Below, in pieces: positions 36,402-44,971 of a DNA stretch of 53,028 nt. How positions within the stretch are numbered: position 1 is the first letter of the stretch; every line of letters begins with the position of its first letter. A program made the position numbers and the translations under genes. This DNA is from a virus. The stretch spans positions 1 to 53,028 of the IMG/VR virus record IMGVR_UViG_3300036466_000505, one strand, 5' to 3'. The notes below the pieces were generated by a model. The model worked only from the letters and a program-made list of their open reading frames with translations. It ran no database searches and was not told the origin of the DNA.

Positions 36402-37979
36402 ATGGCGAAAACGAAAGGGGATCTGTTCTCCGACTTCCTGAACAAAGTGCAGTCCAAGGTGCCTGTGCAGGAGCAGGCCCCTGGCGGGGTTGGAGAGTGG
36501 GCAATCCAGGCCGGCATCCAGCTGGACCGGGGGCGGTTCAGTTTTCGCAAGCACGAGTTCATGGAAAAGCCGTATGCCGACAATCATCCGTTCCAGGTAG
36601 AGATGAAGTGCACGCAGACCGGCAACTCCACCCGCGCGTTTCTGCGTAAGTTCTGGGCCGGGCTATACATGCCGTTTGTCGGGCTGATGTACCTGTTTCC
36701 GTCCAAGACCGGTTCCGGCGATTTCTCCAAGTCTCGTATTTCGCCGTTTGTCGAGCGTAATCCGGAAACCATCGGCAAATACATTCAGGACACGGACAGC
36801 GTGAGTCTGAAGCGGATTAAGGGGAAGAACTTCTACTTTCGCGGCACCCAGTCCACGGAAGGATTGAGGTCTGACCCTGTTGACTTCATGACGTTCGACG
36901 AATTTGACCTCTTCCCGAAAGGCATTGAAACAGTTGCCCGGGAACGTATGGCCCACTCAGATTACAAGTGGCAGCACTACCTGAGCAACCCGCTTTTGCC
37001 CGACCGCGGCATACACAAGCTGATACAGCAGACAGACGAGCAGCACTGGATGCTGAAGTGCCCCAAATGCGGCAAGTTCACCTGCCTGTCGGACACCGTG
37101 TCTGACGACGATATCGGGTGTCTGGCGGAATGGTCGGACGGCCGCGTGACCCTGCTGTGTACCCATTGCCGGGATGCGGAACTCAATCCTGCCGTTGGAG
37201 AGTGGGTGGCCAAACGGCCCAGCGTGACCGAGCGGCGAGGGTACTGCTACACCCAGCTGTTCAGCCAGTACGTGACCCCGGCCGAGATCCTGCACGCATT
37301 TCGGAACGACCCAAACCGAGCAGGCGTGATGAACTACAAGCTGGGCCTGCCGTATGTCGAGGCCGAGAACCGGCTTTCCATCGAGGAGATTTTGAAGCTG
37401 TGCGGCACGGCAGGAATTTCGTCCAGCGATCCGGGGCCGTGCTGGATGGGGGTTGACCAGGGAAAAGGACTGCATGTGGTGATTGGCCGGCTGCATCCCG
37501 ACAGGGTGGTGTATGTGGCCGAACTGAAGGAGTGGGATGAACTGGATCGGCTCATGGATCAGTTCAATATCCTACGGGCCGTAGTGGATGCCATGCCGGA
37601 ACGTCGCAATGCCCGGGCATTTGCAGACCGGTTCCCGGGAAAGGTGTTCGTGAACTATTACAACGAGCACGCCAGGGACGGCGCGGCCTGGAACGAAGGC
37701 AAGATGGTTGTGTCGTCCAACCGAACCGAGTCCATGGACGAATCCCACCGGCTGCTTCTGAAGGGGCTGATGGGGCTGCCCAAGGACTGCGACGCCGTGC
37801 GTGAATTCGCCGAGCACTGCCATAATGTGGCTAAAAAGCTCGAAGAGAAAGAGGACGGCAGCAAGCGATACGTGTACGTGAAGCTGGGCGCAGACCATTA
37901 CCGCCACGCCTTCAACTACGCGGTACTGGCCAGATCGGCCATGGTGAATTCATATTTCGGAGAAGGGGACTTATCATGA
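36402..37979 (+). CDS. terL: terminase large subunit (GpA-like)
   Basis: 525 residues from ATG 36402 (MAKTKGDLFSDFLNKVQSKV). A TQTGNST-type P-loop region (about 70), a Walker B VDFMTFDEFDLF (about 160-171), then a zinc-finger pair CPKC...CTHC (about 223 and 260) typical of GpA-type large terminases. The nuclease domain follows (WMGVDQGKGLHVVI, RAVVDAMPERRNA, DHYRHAFNYA) with the acidic residues of an RNase H fold. It translocates and cuts DNA at the portal. The gene after it and a TerS candidate follow, an order seen in several podovirus-like genomes. Confidence 0.9.
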   Translation: MAKTKGDLFSDFLNKVQSKVPVQEQAPGGVGEWAIQAGIQLDRGRFSFRKHEFMEKPYADNHPFQVEMKCTQTGNSTRAFLRKFWAGLYMPFVGLMYLFPSKTGSGDFSKSRISPFVERNPETIGKYIQDTDSVSLKRIKGKNFYFRGTQSTEGLRSDPVDFMTFDEFDLFPKGIETVARERMAHSDYKWQHYLSNPLLPDRGIHKLIQQTDEQHWMLKCPKCGKFTCLSDTVSDDDIGCLAEWSDGRVTLLCTHCRDAELNPAVGEWVAKRPSVTERRGYCYTQLFSQYVTPAEILHAFRNDPNRAGVMNYKLGLPYVEAENRLSIEEILKLCGTAGISSSDPGPCWMGVDQGKGLHVVIGRLHPDRVVYVAELKEWDELDRLMDQFNILRAVVDAMPERRNARAFADRFPGKVFVNYYNEHARDGAAWNEGKMVVSSNRTESMDESHRLLLKGLMGLPKDCDAVREFAEHCHNVAKKLEEKEDGSKRYVYVKLGADHYRHAFNYAVLARSAMVNSYFGEGDLS

Positions 37980-38689
37980 CCGACATGGAAGAAATGGAAA
38001 GGTTATTGGAAAAAATTTTGGCACCTGTTTCTGGTGCTGCAAAGGATTTTCACATGAAGCCCCTGCACTCCCCATGGCGCACAGCCCCTCAGTACACCGA
38101 CGGCACGCGCACCTACTCCCGGATCGCCGGGGGGATCGGGTGGCCGTCTCACGGCAACCCGGGGTGGTTTTGCGTGCTCGGGGAGGACCGGGACCTGAAC
38201 GAGTACGGGAGCCATGACTTACATGTGCTGGCGGAAGGGGATTCGTATCTCGGGGAACCGGTGATGGACCCGTACCTGCTTTTTGAAAGCATGGCTGACC
38301 AGGGGCAAACGAACAAAGTCGTGTCCTGGTACGGGATGCAGACCTTCCCCAAGCTGGAACTGGTGGCCTTTAACAAAGCGCAACTCCTGCTGAAGCGGCC
38401 CAGGCTTCGGGTGCTGCCGCCGCCGGACGAGGGATCCCGGGGAATGGCCGGATACCTGCAGCTGGTGCGGCGCCGAGTCAGCAGCAGCAAGACGCTGTTT
38501 TTCGGGGAGCATCAGCGTATTGCCGCGGCTCTGTCCGGCCTGCCGGCAGATATCGACGCGCTGCGATACGATGACCACCCGGCAGTCACAGCGCTGCTCA
38601 CGGCCGTTGCCGGACTGGATTTGAAGCAGCTGCCCCAGGAGCCGACCAGGGGCGGGACATTAAAGGCGGACACATACGCAGGGTATTGA
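37976..38689 (+). CDS. hypothetical protein after terminase
   Basis: 237 residues, ATG 37976 overlapping the terL stop (ATGA). Contains GGIGWPSHGNPGWFCVLGED and DSYLGEPVMDPYLLFESM, then a basic helix-rich second half. No family recognised. Position between terL and the small terminase candidate suggests a packaging or head-assembly accessory role, unproven. Confidence 0.75.
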   Translation: MTDMEEMERLLEKILAPVSGAAKDFHMKPLHSPWRTAPQYTDGTRTYSRIAGGIGWPSHGNPGWFCVLGEDRDLNEYGSHDLHVLAEGDSYLGEPVMDPYLLFESMADQGQTNKVVSWYGMQTFPKLELVAFNKAQLLLKRPRLRVLPPPDEGSRGMAGYLQLVRRRVSSSKTLFFGEHQRIAAALSGLPADIDALRYDDHPAVTALLTAVAGLDLKQLPQEPTRGGTLKADTYAGY

Positions 38690-38748
38690 TGTCTGCGAAG
38701 TTTGTTTCATAGACATCTGCTAAGGGGCTGAATTTTAAGAGGGAAAGC

Positions 38749-39300
38749 ATGGGCAAGATCGACGACGTACAACTTTTGAAGATGATCAGGGAAGGCAAGA
38801 CCGGGGAGGAGTGCGCGGCCTACTTCGGGGTGGGGAATTCCACGATCTCCCGGCACAAAAAGAAGCTGGAAAAAGAGATGGCCGGGTCGTTTGCCATGAT
38901 GCGGACCGACGCCCTGGTGAAGGCGGCTGTCGAGATCAGAGAGGTGGACGACCTTGGCGTTCTGGTGGCGCAGTCCCGGCGGACCATGGACCTGGTGGAG
39001 CTTGCCCTGCACGGGGAGGACAAGGAGAGTTACGAGGCATTGCGGCGCCTGCGTCGTCTTTCCGGGCAAAAGAACTTTGTGACCATGTACACCACCATGC
39101 TCAAGGAGCTGCGGAATCAGCTTGAATTTTACTTCACCATGCGGGAGCGGGTCGTGGGCCTGAAAAAAGTGGAAGACTTTCAGCGCACAGTGCTGGACGC
39201 CATCACCGAATGCGATCCCGGCACAGCACAGCGGATTGTGAAAAAGCTGGTGGAGATACAGGCCATTCATTCCAGCCTGGATCTCGGGGTGACGCAATGA
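38749..39300 (+). CDS. terS: small terminase subunit candidate
   Basis: 183 residues, ATG 38749. The N-terminal HTH (LLKMIREGKTGEECAAYFGVGNSTISRHKKKLEKEM) is followed by a long helical region for oligomerisation and a C-terminal helix (RIVKKLVEIQAIHSS). HTH plus helical oligomerisation domain, located in the packaging cluster, is the design of small terminases, which recognise pac/cos DNA. It is downstream of terL rather than upstream. Confidence 0.7.
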   Translation: MGKIDDVQLLKMIREGKTGEECAAYFGVGNSTISRHKKKLEKEMAGSFAMMRTDALVKAAVEIREVDDLGVLVAQSRRTMDLVELALHGEDKESYEALRRLRRLSGQKNFVTMYTTMLKELRNQLEFYFTMRERVVGLKKVEDFQRTVLDAITECDPGTAQRIVKKLVEIQAIHSSLDLGVTQ

Positions 39301-39494
39301 CCGACACCCCGCAGATCCTGCGCGGTTCCCGTGAGATCGCCCGTTTCATGCGGCGCAGCAAAAACGAGGTGCTTCGCCTGATCAAAGAAGAAGGGCTCCC
39401 GGTATCACGGGAGTCCAATTCATACATAACATCGACATCGCTGGTGATTAAATGGCAGGAAGGGCGGTGTTGTAAACTTCATGAGGATATATGA
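39297..39494 (+). CDS. small excisionase/MerR-type HTH protein
   Basis: 65 residues, ATG 39297 overlapping the previous stop. REIARFMRRSKNEVLRLIKEEGLPVSRES is a winged-helix/excisionase-like DNA-binding helix pair. It ends in basic and Cys-containing residues. Function unknown, possibly late gene control or packaging. Confidence 0.65.
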   Translation: MTDTPQILRGSREIARFMRRSKNEVLRLIKEEGLPVSRESNSYITSTSLVIKWQEGRCCKLHEDI

Positions 39495-39673
39495 AAAAAT
39501 TTCTGAGCTACGTAAAACAATACGGCGTTGGGGTGGCGGGCGGAGTCGCATCCCACCTAAGCGGGTTTGAGCCGTTTTCCTGGGAGTCCTTTGTTTTTTT
39601 GGTTTTTCTGTTGTTTATGGTGGAACTGCGTGTTCATGAGGTCGTAAAAATCATGGAGAAAAAATATGTCTGA
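39491..39673 (+). CDS. small membrane protein
   Basis: 60 residues, ATG 39491. MKKFLSYVKQYGVGVAGGVAS and ESFVFLVFLLFMVELRVHEV give one or two membrane segments. Holin-size. Overlaps the neighbours at both ends. Confidence 0.65.
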   Translation: MKKFLSYVKQYGVGVAGGVASHLSGFEPFSWESFVFLVFLLFMVELRVHEVVKIMEKKYV

Positions 39674-39959
39674 TCAACAGAAAACATCCATCACCAAGGA
39701 AGACATCGACGCGATTATTCGAAGTTGCGAGATCAACCACTTCAAGGTCGGCGAAAAAACCACGCTGGTGCAGTTGGTGATGCCCACCGGCTTCACACTC
39801 ACGGAATCCTCTTCCTGTGTGGATCCGGCCAATTATGATCATGACATGGGCGTGAATCTCGCCATGAAAAAGGTTGAAGACAAAATCTGGTTTCTGGAGG
39901 GGTACGTGTTGCAGAACGTGCTTGCCGGACGGTTCCAGGATCTGGTACACTCCTCCTAA
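39666..39959 (+). CDS. N4 gp49 / Sf6 gp66-like phage protein
   Basis: 97 residues, ATG 39666. The motif CVDPANYDHDMGVNLAMKKVEDKIWFLEGY matches the conserved block of the Phage_gp49_66 family. Function unknown but recurrent in N4-like and other podovirus genomes. Confidence 0.75.
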   Translation: MSDQQKTSITKEDIDAIIRSCEINHFKVGEKTTLVQLVMPTGFTLTESSSCVDPANYDHDMGVNLAMKKVEDKIWFLEGYVLQNVLAGRFQDLVHSS

Positions 39960-39974
39960 ACCAAGGAGGCTCTC

Positions 39975-40184
39975 GTGTACTACCTGCTGCGTGCCCTCAA
40001 GTTTTTGCTGGCGGAACTGCCCATTATTCTGCTGCCCGGATGGATGGTGGTCATCCCGGTGTTGTTTTTGACCCTGCCTGAAGCGTGGGCCGAGGTCGGT
40101 GCCCGGGTGACGGCCGGGATTGCCTGCGCTTCGCCGTTGAGCGCGTTTGTTTTTGCCCCGCTTTTTGAGCGCCTGGATTTCTGA
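39975..40184 (+). CDS. small membrane protein, holin candidate
   Basis: 69 residues, GTG 39975 with AAGGAGG upstream. Two hydrophobic segments (AELPIILLPGWMVVIPVLFLTL and ARVTAGIACASPLSAFVFAPLF). The size and topology fit a class II holin, but no family is recognised. Confidence 0.6.
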   Translation: MYYLLRALKFLLAELPIILLPGWMVVIPVLFLTLPEAWAEVGARVTAGIACASPLSAFVFAPLFERLDF

Positions 40185-40242
40185 CGCTGTAAACCGTTTT
40201 GTTCCATATCCCCATCAAGTCCTTCCCTGCCAGGAAGGCACA

Positions 40243-40269
40243 AAAGCCCCGTCAAACGGGGCTTTTTTT
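40243..40269 (+). terminator. terminator after the terminase cluster
   Basis: 10-bp stem AAAGCCCCGT-CAA-ACGGGGCTTT followed by further T residues (TTTT). Confidence 0.9.
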
Positions 40270-40445
40270 GTGTCCAAAACCTGCCCGTCACCCCCCTCTT
40301 TTCTTCCCACCCCTCTGCAAACCCAAAAAAACCCAAAACAACACCAAAACAAGACAAAGGCAGGCTTCAATATCGCGTGTCCATCTGGTATGCTGTGCAC
40401 TGTGTTGAGATGGTAAAGACACGAAACAATAGCGGAGTTGAGTTA
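40270..40445 (+). promoter_or_regulatory. intergenic region with lysis/late promoter
   Basis: An AT/C-rich stretch without a gene. A TGGTATGCT extended -10 (-10 hexamer 40389-40394) with TTCAAT 17 bp upstream (40366-40371) is a candidate promoter for the lysis and structural genes. Confidence 0.4.
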
Positions 40446-40721
40446 ATGCCAAATGAGTCGCGGATATGGGACGGGATAAGCGACATACGGGAGCGAACCG
40501 CCCGCATTGAGACGGGTCTGCAAGGGTTGTACAGCCAGGTTTCTGAGCGGTGTCGTGTTCGGGAAGAGCGGCTTACCAAGGTCGAGCAGTGTTATGACGC
40601 GCTGTCGCTTCGGATGTCCGCCATTGAAAAACGGCTCTGGATCATAGTCGGCGCATCTGCTGTGTTGTCTACTCTGGGGACCAAACTACTGTCAGTTTTG
40701 CTTGGGGAGATTCTGTCGTGA
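40446..40721 (+). CDS. coiled-coil membrane protein (XhlA/holin-like)
   Basis: 91 residues, ATG 40446 with GGAGTTGAG upstream. A heptad-rich N-terminal helix (ISDIRERTARIETGLQGLY ... EKRL) is followed by one C-terminal membrane segment (WIIVGASAVLSTLGTKLLSVLLG). This layout is that of XhlA-like hemolysin/holin accessory proteins. GTGA overlap with the lysozyme start places it in the lysis cassette. Confidence 0.7.
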   Translation: MPNESRIWDGISDIRERTARIETGLQGLYSQVSERCRVREERLTKVEQCYDALSLRMSAIEKRLWIIVGASAVLSTLGTKLLSVLLGEILS

Positions 40722-41149
40722 ACTGGACCAGGCTTGAAGAGAATTTGATCCGCGATGAGGGGCTGAGGTTGCGGAAATACCCATGCTCCGAAGGACATCC
40801 CACCATCGGCGTGGGGCACAAGCTTCGTCCGCACGAGCGGGACCTGAAAGAGGTTTCCCTCATTGAAGCCGGCCGACTGCTCCGCCTGGACATCAGCGAC
40901 GCCATTACCGACCTCGAGGCGCTTTTCGCCCCTCAGTGTCTGGACCGGTGGACCGAGCCCCGGCAGAGGGCCCTGGTCAACATGGCCTTCAATCTTGGCC
41001 GGACACGCCTGTCCGGGTTTCGAAAGATGATCGCGGCCATCAACAGCGACGACTGGCCCGAGGCAGCCCGGCAATGCCTCGATTCCAAATACGCCCGCCA
41101 GGTCGGGGAACGGGCAGTCAGAATAGCCACCGCACTGCGGTTCGGCTGA
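40718..41149 (+). CDS. endolysin, GH24 lysozyme
   Basis: 143 residues, GTG 40718. T4-lysozyme-type active site: Glu14 in IRDEGLRL, Cys23 in KYPCSEG and Thr29 in HPTIGVGH, with the T4 spacing E-9-x-6-T; the middle residue is Cys instead of Asp, as in P1-like lysozymes. It hydrolyses the glycan of peptidoglycan. No signal peptide, so it depends on a holin. Length typical. Confidence 0.93.
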   Translation: MNWTRLEENLIRDEGLRLRKYPCSEGHPTIGVGHKLRPHERDLKEVSLIEAGRLLRLDISDAITDLEALFAPQCLDRWTEPRQRALVNMAFNLGRTRLSGFRKMIAAINSDDWPEAARQCLDSKYARQVGERAVRIATALRFG

Positions 41150-41156
41150 GGTTTTC

Positions 41157-41357
41157 ATGGAAACATTTTTCAATTTTCTCGCGTCTCAGGAATTTCAGGC
41201 ATGGATCGTCGCCGTCACAGGAGTGGTGACGGCCTGTACTGCCATCACGGCCATCACGCCTACCACTGTGGATAATAAGATTCTGGATGCCTTGCTGACC
41301 GTCCTGAATGTTCTGGCCGGCAACCTTGGCAAAAACAAGAACGCCGATGATCGGTAA
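41157..41357 (+). CDS. small membrane protein in lysis cassette
   Basis: 66 residues, ATG 41157. One long hydrophobic segment ([18 protein letters not shown]) and a second weaker one near [11 protein letters not shown]. Holin or antiholin is possible. Its end overlaps the next ATG. Confidence 0.65.
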   Translation: METFFNFLASQEFQAWIVAVTGVVTACTAITAITPTTVDNKILDALLTVLNVLAGNLGKNKNADDR

Positions 41358-41556
41358 GTGCCTTGATGTTCTCGCATTCATCACACGCCTGGCGCGCACA
41401 TTCATGGCCCGGGCAAAAGCGGCGGCGCAGCAGCGGGAAGCCGATAAGCTGGCGGAAAATCCTTCTGGCTGGTTTCGCGGTCATTTTTCTCACCAGTTGC
41501 ACACCCACGATGATGGTCAAGCCGCCAAAACCGACACTGACCATCCTGGAACGTGA
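41347..41556 (+). CDS. small phage protein, lysis cassette (inner-spanin position)
   Basis: 69 residues, ATG 41347. Contains [23 protein letters not shown], a pattern seen in small proteins of other phage lysis cassettes (DUF2681-like style). It lacks a clear N-terminal membrane helix, so a spanin role is uncertain. It overlaps almost completely with the lipoprotein gene at 41366. Confidence 0.6.
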   Translation: MIGKCLDVLAFITRLARTFMARAKAAAQQREADKLAENPSGWFRGHFSHQLHTHDDGQAAKTDTDHPGT

Positions 41557-41638
41557 TGACGGCGGAATCTGTCTTGACCGACACAACACCACGCTGCTCG
41601 GCAGTTACATACAAGCACTGGAATCCGGATACCCATGA
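41366..41638 (+). CDS. Rz1-like outer-membrane spanin lipoprotein
   Basis: Up to 90 residues in another frame over the preceding gene, as for Rz/Rz1. [15 protein letters not shown] is a lipoprotein signal with a lipobox ending at Cys, followed by a Pro-rich start ([12 protein letters not shown]). The start is uncertain, because ATG 41366 gives a long basic n-region. The stop overlaps the portal ATG. Spanins join inner and outer membranes in lysis, which implies a Gram-negative host. Confidence 0.65.
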   Translation: MFSHSSHAWRAHSWPGQKRRRSSGKPISWRKILLAGFAVIFLTSCTPTMMVKPPKPTLTILERDDGGICLDRHNTTLLGSYIQALESGYP

Positions 41639-43569
41639 GTGACACCGTACAGAACATCGGCCGTCTTTTTGCGGCGGAGTTTGAAACCGCTCGTAACGCC
41701 AGGCGCAATCACGAGCAGCGCTGGCTGGACGACCTGCGCGATTACCGCGGCCAGTATGACGAAGCCACGCTGGCCCGACTGGAAAAATCCGGCGGTTCAC
41801 GCCTGTATATCCGGCTCACCAAGCAAAAGGTCAAGACTGTTCTGGCACGACTGATGGATCTGCTGTTCCCGGCCAACGGGGAAAAGAACTGGGGGATCCA
41901 GCCCACGCCCGACCCGGAGCTGCCGCCGGAACAGGTGGCCATGTTTGCCCAGCAGTTCATAGCCCAGACCGGTCAGCCGCCCGGACCCATGGAAACGCAG
42001 CAGTACGTGCGCGAGACCGTCACTAAAGCGGCTGAAGCCATGGGGAAGACCATCGAGGATCAGCTGGCCGAAACCCCTCAGAAGACCGGGTACCGGCAGG
42101 AGATCAAGAAGGTCATCAAGTCCGGACTGGTGTATGGAACCGGCATCCTCAAGGGCCCCCTGGTGACGCGGGCCAGACGACAGGCGTGGGTGCCTGACCC
42201 GGCCACTGGTCAGTTCCGGCTCCAGGAAGTGAAGGGCGACCTGCAGCCGTATTTTGAGTTCGTGCCGATCTGGGACGTGTATCCGGAACCCGAAGCCACG
42301 GAAGTACGGAACTGCCGGTATATCTGGCACGACCACCTGCAGACCAAAGCCGAAGTACTGGACGTGTGCGTGCAGGAACAGATGTTCGACGAGGACCTGG
42401 TGCGCGAATACCTGCGCGACCATCCCGACGGCGACGCCACCATGGAGAACCATGAACAATCTCTGCGCTCCATCGGCGCGGACGAAGCTCCTCGGACCCT
42501 GGACCGCCGATATCGCCTGCATGAGCGATGGGGCATGGTGTCCGCCCGGGACCTGGTCAAGGCGGGCATGGATCTGCCTGATGAGAATGTGGATGAATAT
42601 TTCGCCAATATCTGGCTGCTCGGCGACAAGTGCGTGAAGTGCGTGCTGAATCCCATCGAGGGCGTGCGGTCCTATTTTTATTTCTGGAATTACGACCGGG
42701 ACGAAACCTCGATCTGGGGCGAAGGCATCCCGGCCGATATGCGGGACCCGGCCAAGGGGTTCAACGCCTCCATACGCAAGATGGTGGATTCCTACTCCAT
42801 CTCCGGCCCCATGTTCGGCGTGAACGCCGCAGCCATGGACCCCACCGAAGACCCCCGGGACATCCACGCCAACAAGGCGTTTCTGTTCGAGTCCGCCGAA
42901 GACATCCAGAAGGCTTTGCAGATATGGACCATCCCCGCGTTTATCCAGGACGGGGTGGCCATGACCGGTTTTTTCCAGAATTTTGTGGACGAGGTCACCG
43001 CCCCCCGGTTCATGCAGGGCGACAATCCCACCAAGGGCGCCGGCGGCACTGCCTCGGGGTTGTCCATGCTCATGGGCGCAGTGAACGTGAACCTCAAGGA
43101 TCTGGTCAAAGATTTTGACGACTTCATCACCGCGCCTTTTATCGAGGCACTGTACCACTGGAATATGAACTTCAATCCCCAGCCTGAAACGGCCGGAGAC
43201 TTCGAGGTCGTGGCCCGTGGTTCCACAGCCCTGATGGCGCGGGAGATCCGGGCCCAGCAGCTGATGCAGGCGGCCCAGGTCACGGACTCCCCTCGCTTTC
43301 AGGGCTGGAGCCGGGACGACAAGCTGCTTCGCGAGCTGTTCAAGGCCATGGATGTGGCCGCCACGGACCTGATCAAGACCAAGGAAGAACACCAGGCCGA
43401 GCAGCAGCAGCAGATGGCCCAGCAGGCAGGCATGATTGCCAAGCAGCAGGTCACCGAGACCATGAACGAGATGCGGGCTAGAGGGCTCCAGCCGGAACAG
43501 GCGCTGGTGCAGATGCTCGGACAGAGCGCCCAGGAATTTTTACAGGCCCAGCAGGCCCAGAGGGTGTGA
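41635..43569 (+). CDS. portal protein
   Basis: 644 residues, ATG 41635. A long head-tail connector-type protein with an N-terminal helical region, a central beta/alpha domain (FEFVPIWDVYPEPEATEVRN, FYFWNYDRDETSIWGEGIP) and a Gln-rich C-terminus (EEHQAEQQQQMAQQAGMIAK). Placement directly before scaffold and capsid genes and after terminase confirms the call. It forms the dodecameric DNA entry channel. The length is typical of podovirus-like portals. Confidence 0.88.
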   Translation: MSDTVQNIGRLFAAEFETARNARRNHEQRWLDDLRDYRGQYDEATLARLEKSGGSRLYIRLTKQKVKTVLARLMDLLFPANGEKNWGIQPTPDPELPPEQVAMFAQQFIAQTGQPPGPMETQQYVRETVTKAAEAMGKTIEDQLAETPQKTGYRQEIKKVIKSGLVYGTGILKGPLVTRARRQAWVPDPATGQFRLQEVKGDLQPYFEFVPIWDVYPEPEATEVRNCRYIWHDHLQTKAEVLDVCVQEQMFDEDLVREYLRDHPDGDATMENHEQSLRSIGADEAPRTLDRRYRLHERWGMVSARDLVKAGMDLPDENVDEYFANIWLLGDKCVKCVLNPIEGVRSYFYFWNYDRDETSIWGEGIPADMRDPAKGFNASIRKMVDSYSISGPMFGVNAAAMDPTEDPRDIHANKAFLFESAEDIQKALQIWTIPAFIQDGVAMTGFFQNFVDEVTAPRFMQGDNPTKGAGGTASGLSMLMGAVNVNLKDLVKDFDDFITAPFIEALYHWNMNFNPQPETAGDFEVVARGSTALMAREIRAQQLMQAAQVTDSPRFQGWSRDDKLLRELFKAMDVAATDLIKTKEEHQAEQQQQMAQQAGMIAKQQVTETMNEMRARGLQPEQALVQMLGQSAQEFLQAQQAQRV

Positions 43570-43784
43570 TGATGACCGCCAAACCGAAAGGCCGTCACGC
43601 CCTGGAACAGCTCAAGGCCGTAGCCCATACCGAGAGTTCGGCGATCTGGCTCGCGTTTCTGGAAACCGAGATCGACCAGATCACAAACATGATGGTCACC
43701 ACCGAAGATGACGCCACCATGCATCGGCATCAGGGCGCGGTCCGCAAACTCCGCGATATTCTGCGCCGGGTGCAGCGCACATAA
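43569..43784 (+). CDS. small protein between portal and scaffold
   Basis: 71 residues from ATG 43569 (overlapping the portal stop as TGATG). Helical and charged (LEQLKAVAHTESSAIWLAFLETEI). Function unknown; genes at this place are often minor head proteins. Confidence 0.65.
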   Translation: MMTAKPKGRHALEQLKAVAHTESSAIWLAFLETEIDQITNMMVTTEDDATMHRHQGAVRKLRDILRRVQRT

Positions 43785-43871
43785 ATTTCAAGAAGAGGCC
43801 CGGATATCCCGGCTCCCTCGAACAACCTTACGTGATGTCGGCCCCGGCTCTGCCCGCCCGGCAAGGAGTGG

Positions 43872-44960
43872 ATGATGCCCGAAGAGATGATGGACGACGA
43901 TTTTGGCTCGGCCTTTGCCGACGCGCTAAAGGGATACGAGGACCCCGGTGATCAGGATCCGCCCGCAGAAGCGGCCCCGGAAACACCCGACGAACCGGCC
44001 GACGATCCTGCACAGGGCGACCCGGCAGAAGGCGAAGCAGCCCAGGCCGACCCGACCGACCACCCTGACCCCCAAACAGGCGACGACCCGGCACCGTCCG
44101 ATACCGCCGACGATCCGCCCGCACCCGCGGCCCCGGACGACGATATCGAGCAGCTGAAGACCAAGGCGCACGGGTACGACTCCATGTTTGGCAGGTTGGA
44201 TCAGGTCCGACGGGAAAATGACCAGCTCAAGCAGCGGCTGGCCCAGCTGGAACAGATGGCCGGCGGACAGCAGGAGCCCCAACAGGCGCAGTCTGGTCAG
44301 CCTCAGTCTTTTGCCCCGCAGGCGGCCCAGATCCCGGAAGAGATCCGGGAGGAGGTGCAGGAGTTTCAGCGGCAATACCCTCATTTTGCCGAGCTGGTCT
44401 CAGACCAGGGGCAGGTGGGCCAGTCGTTGCGCAAGCTCCTCGCTGACTACGGTCCTGAAGTGGCGGCCATCCAGGCCGACTCCGTGGTCACTAGAAACCA
44501 GCTGCAGCAGCAGGTACAGCAGGTGCAGCAGACTTTTGAGCAGGACCGTGCGCAGCAGCTGGTGGAGCAGAAGCGGTCCGCCCTTTTGGGCAATCATCCG
44601 GAACTGGCCGCCGTGGCCGATATCGGCGCGGACGGCAGACTCTATGCCCGCCAGGGCAAAGAGCAGGACCTGCAGGGATACCTGCAGGGCGTGGATACCT
44701 GGATTCGGTCTCTGCCATATGGCGAGGCTGAAAACTGGATGCGGATACAGCGAGAGGGCTCACCCGCAGAGGTGAGCCAGCTCTTGTCCGCGTATCACAA
44801 ACAGACACAATCACAGCAGCCAGCAGCGCAACACGACCCGAAACGGTCCGCCAAAGCGGCAGCGGCAGGAGCGGTCCCGTCCAGGCGGGCCTCTCTGCCC
44901 AAAGCCGAGCCGGCACCGGACGACTTTTCCGGGGCGTTTGCCGCAGCGCTGGCTGAATAG
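43872..44960 (+). CDS. scaffolding protein
   Basis: 362 residues, ATG 43872 with AAGGAG upstream. An acidic, Pro/Asp-rich N-terminus (about 15-90), then Gln-rich coiled coil (about 95-235), and a basic C-terminal helix. This composition and its place between portal and major capsid are those of phage scaffolds, which guide capsid assembly and leave before maturation. Confidence 0.85.
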   Translation: MMPEEMMDDDFGSAFADALKGYEDPGDQDPPAEAAPETPDEPADDPAQGDPAEGEAAQADPTDHPDPQTGDDPAPSDTADDPPAPAAPDDDIEQLKTKAHGYDSMFGRLDQVRRENDQLKQRLAQLEQMAGGQQEPQQAQSGQPQSFAPQAAQIPEEIREEVQEFQRQYPHFAELVSDQGQVGQSLRKLLADYGPEVAAIQADSVVTRNQLQQQVQQVQQTFEQDRAQQLVEQKRSALLGNHPELAAVADIGADGRLYARQGKEQDLQGYLQGVDTWIRSLPYGEAENWMRIQREGSPAEVSQLLSAYHKQTQSQQPAAQHDPKRSAKAAAAGAVPSRRASLPKAEPAPDDFSGAFAAALAE

Positions 44961-44971
44961 GAGCTTTTATC

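Noticed and set aside
40199-40416. Lys/Pro-rich ORFs across the 40.24 kb terminator
   Set aside because: They span a strong terminator and consist of shadow translation of A/C-rich DNA.
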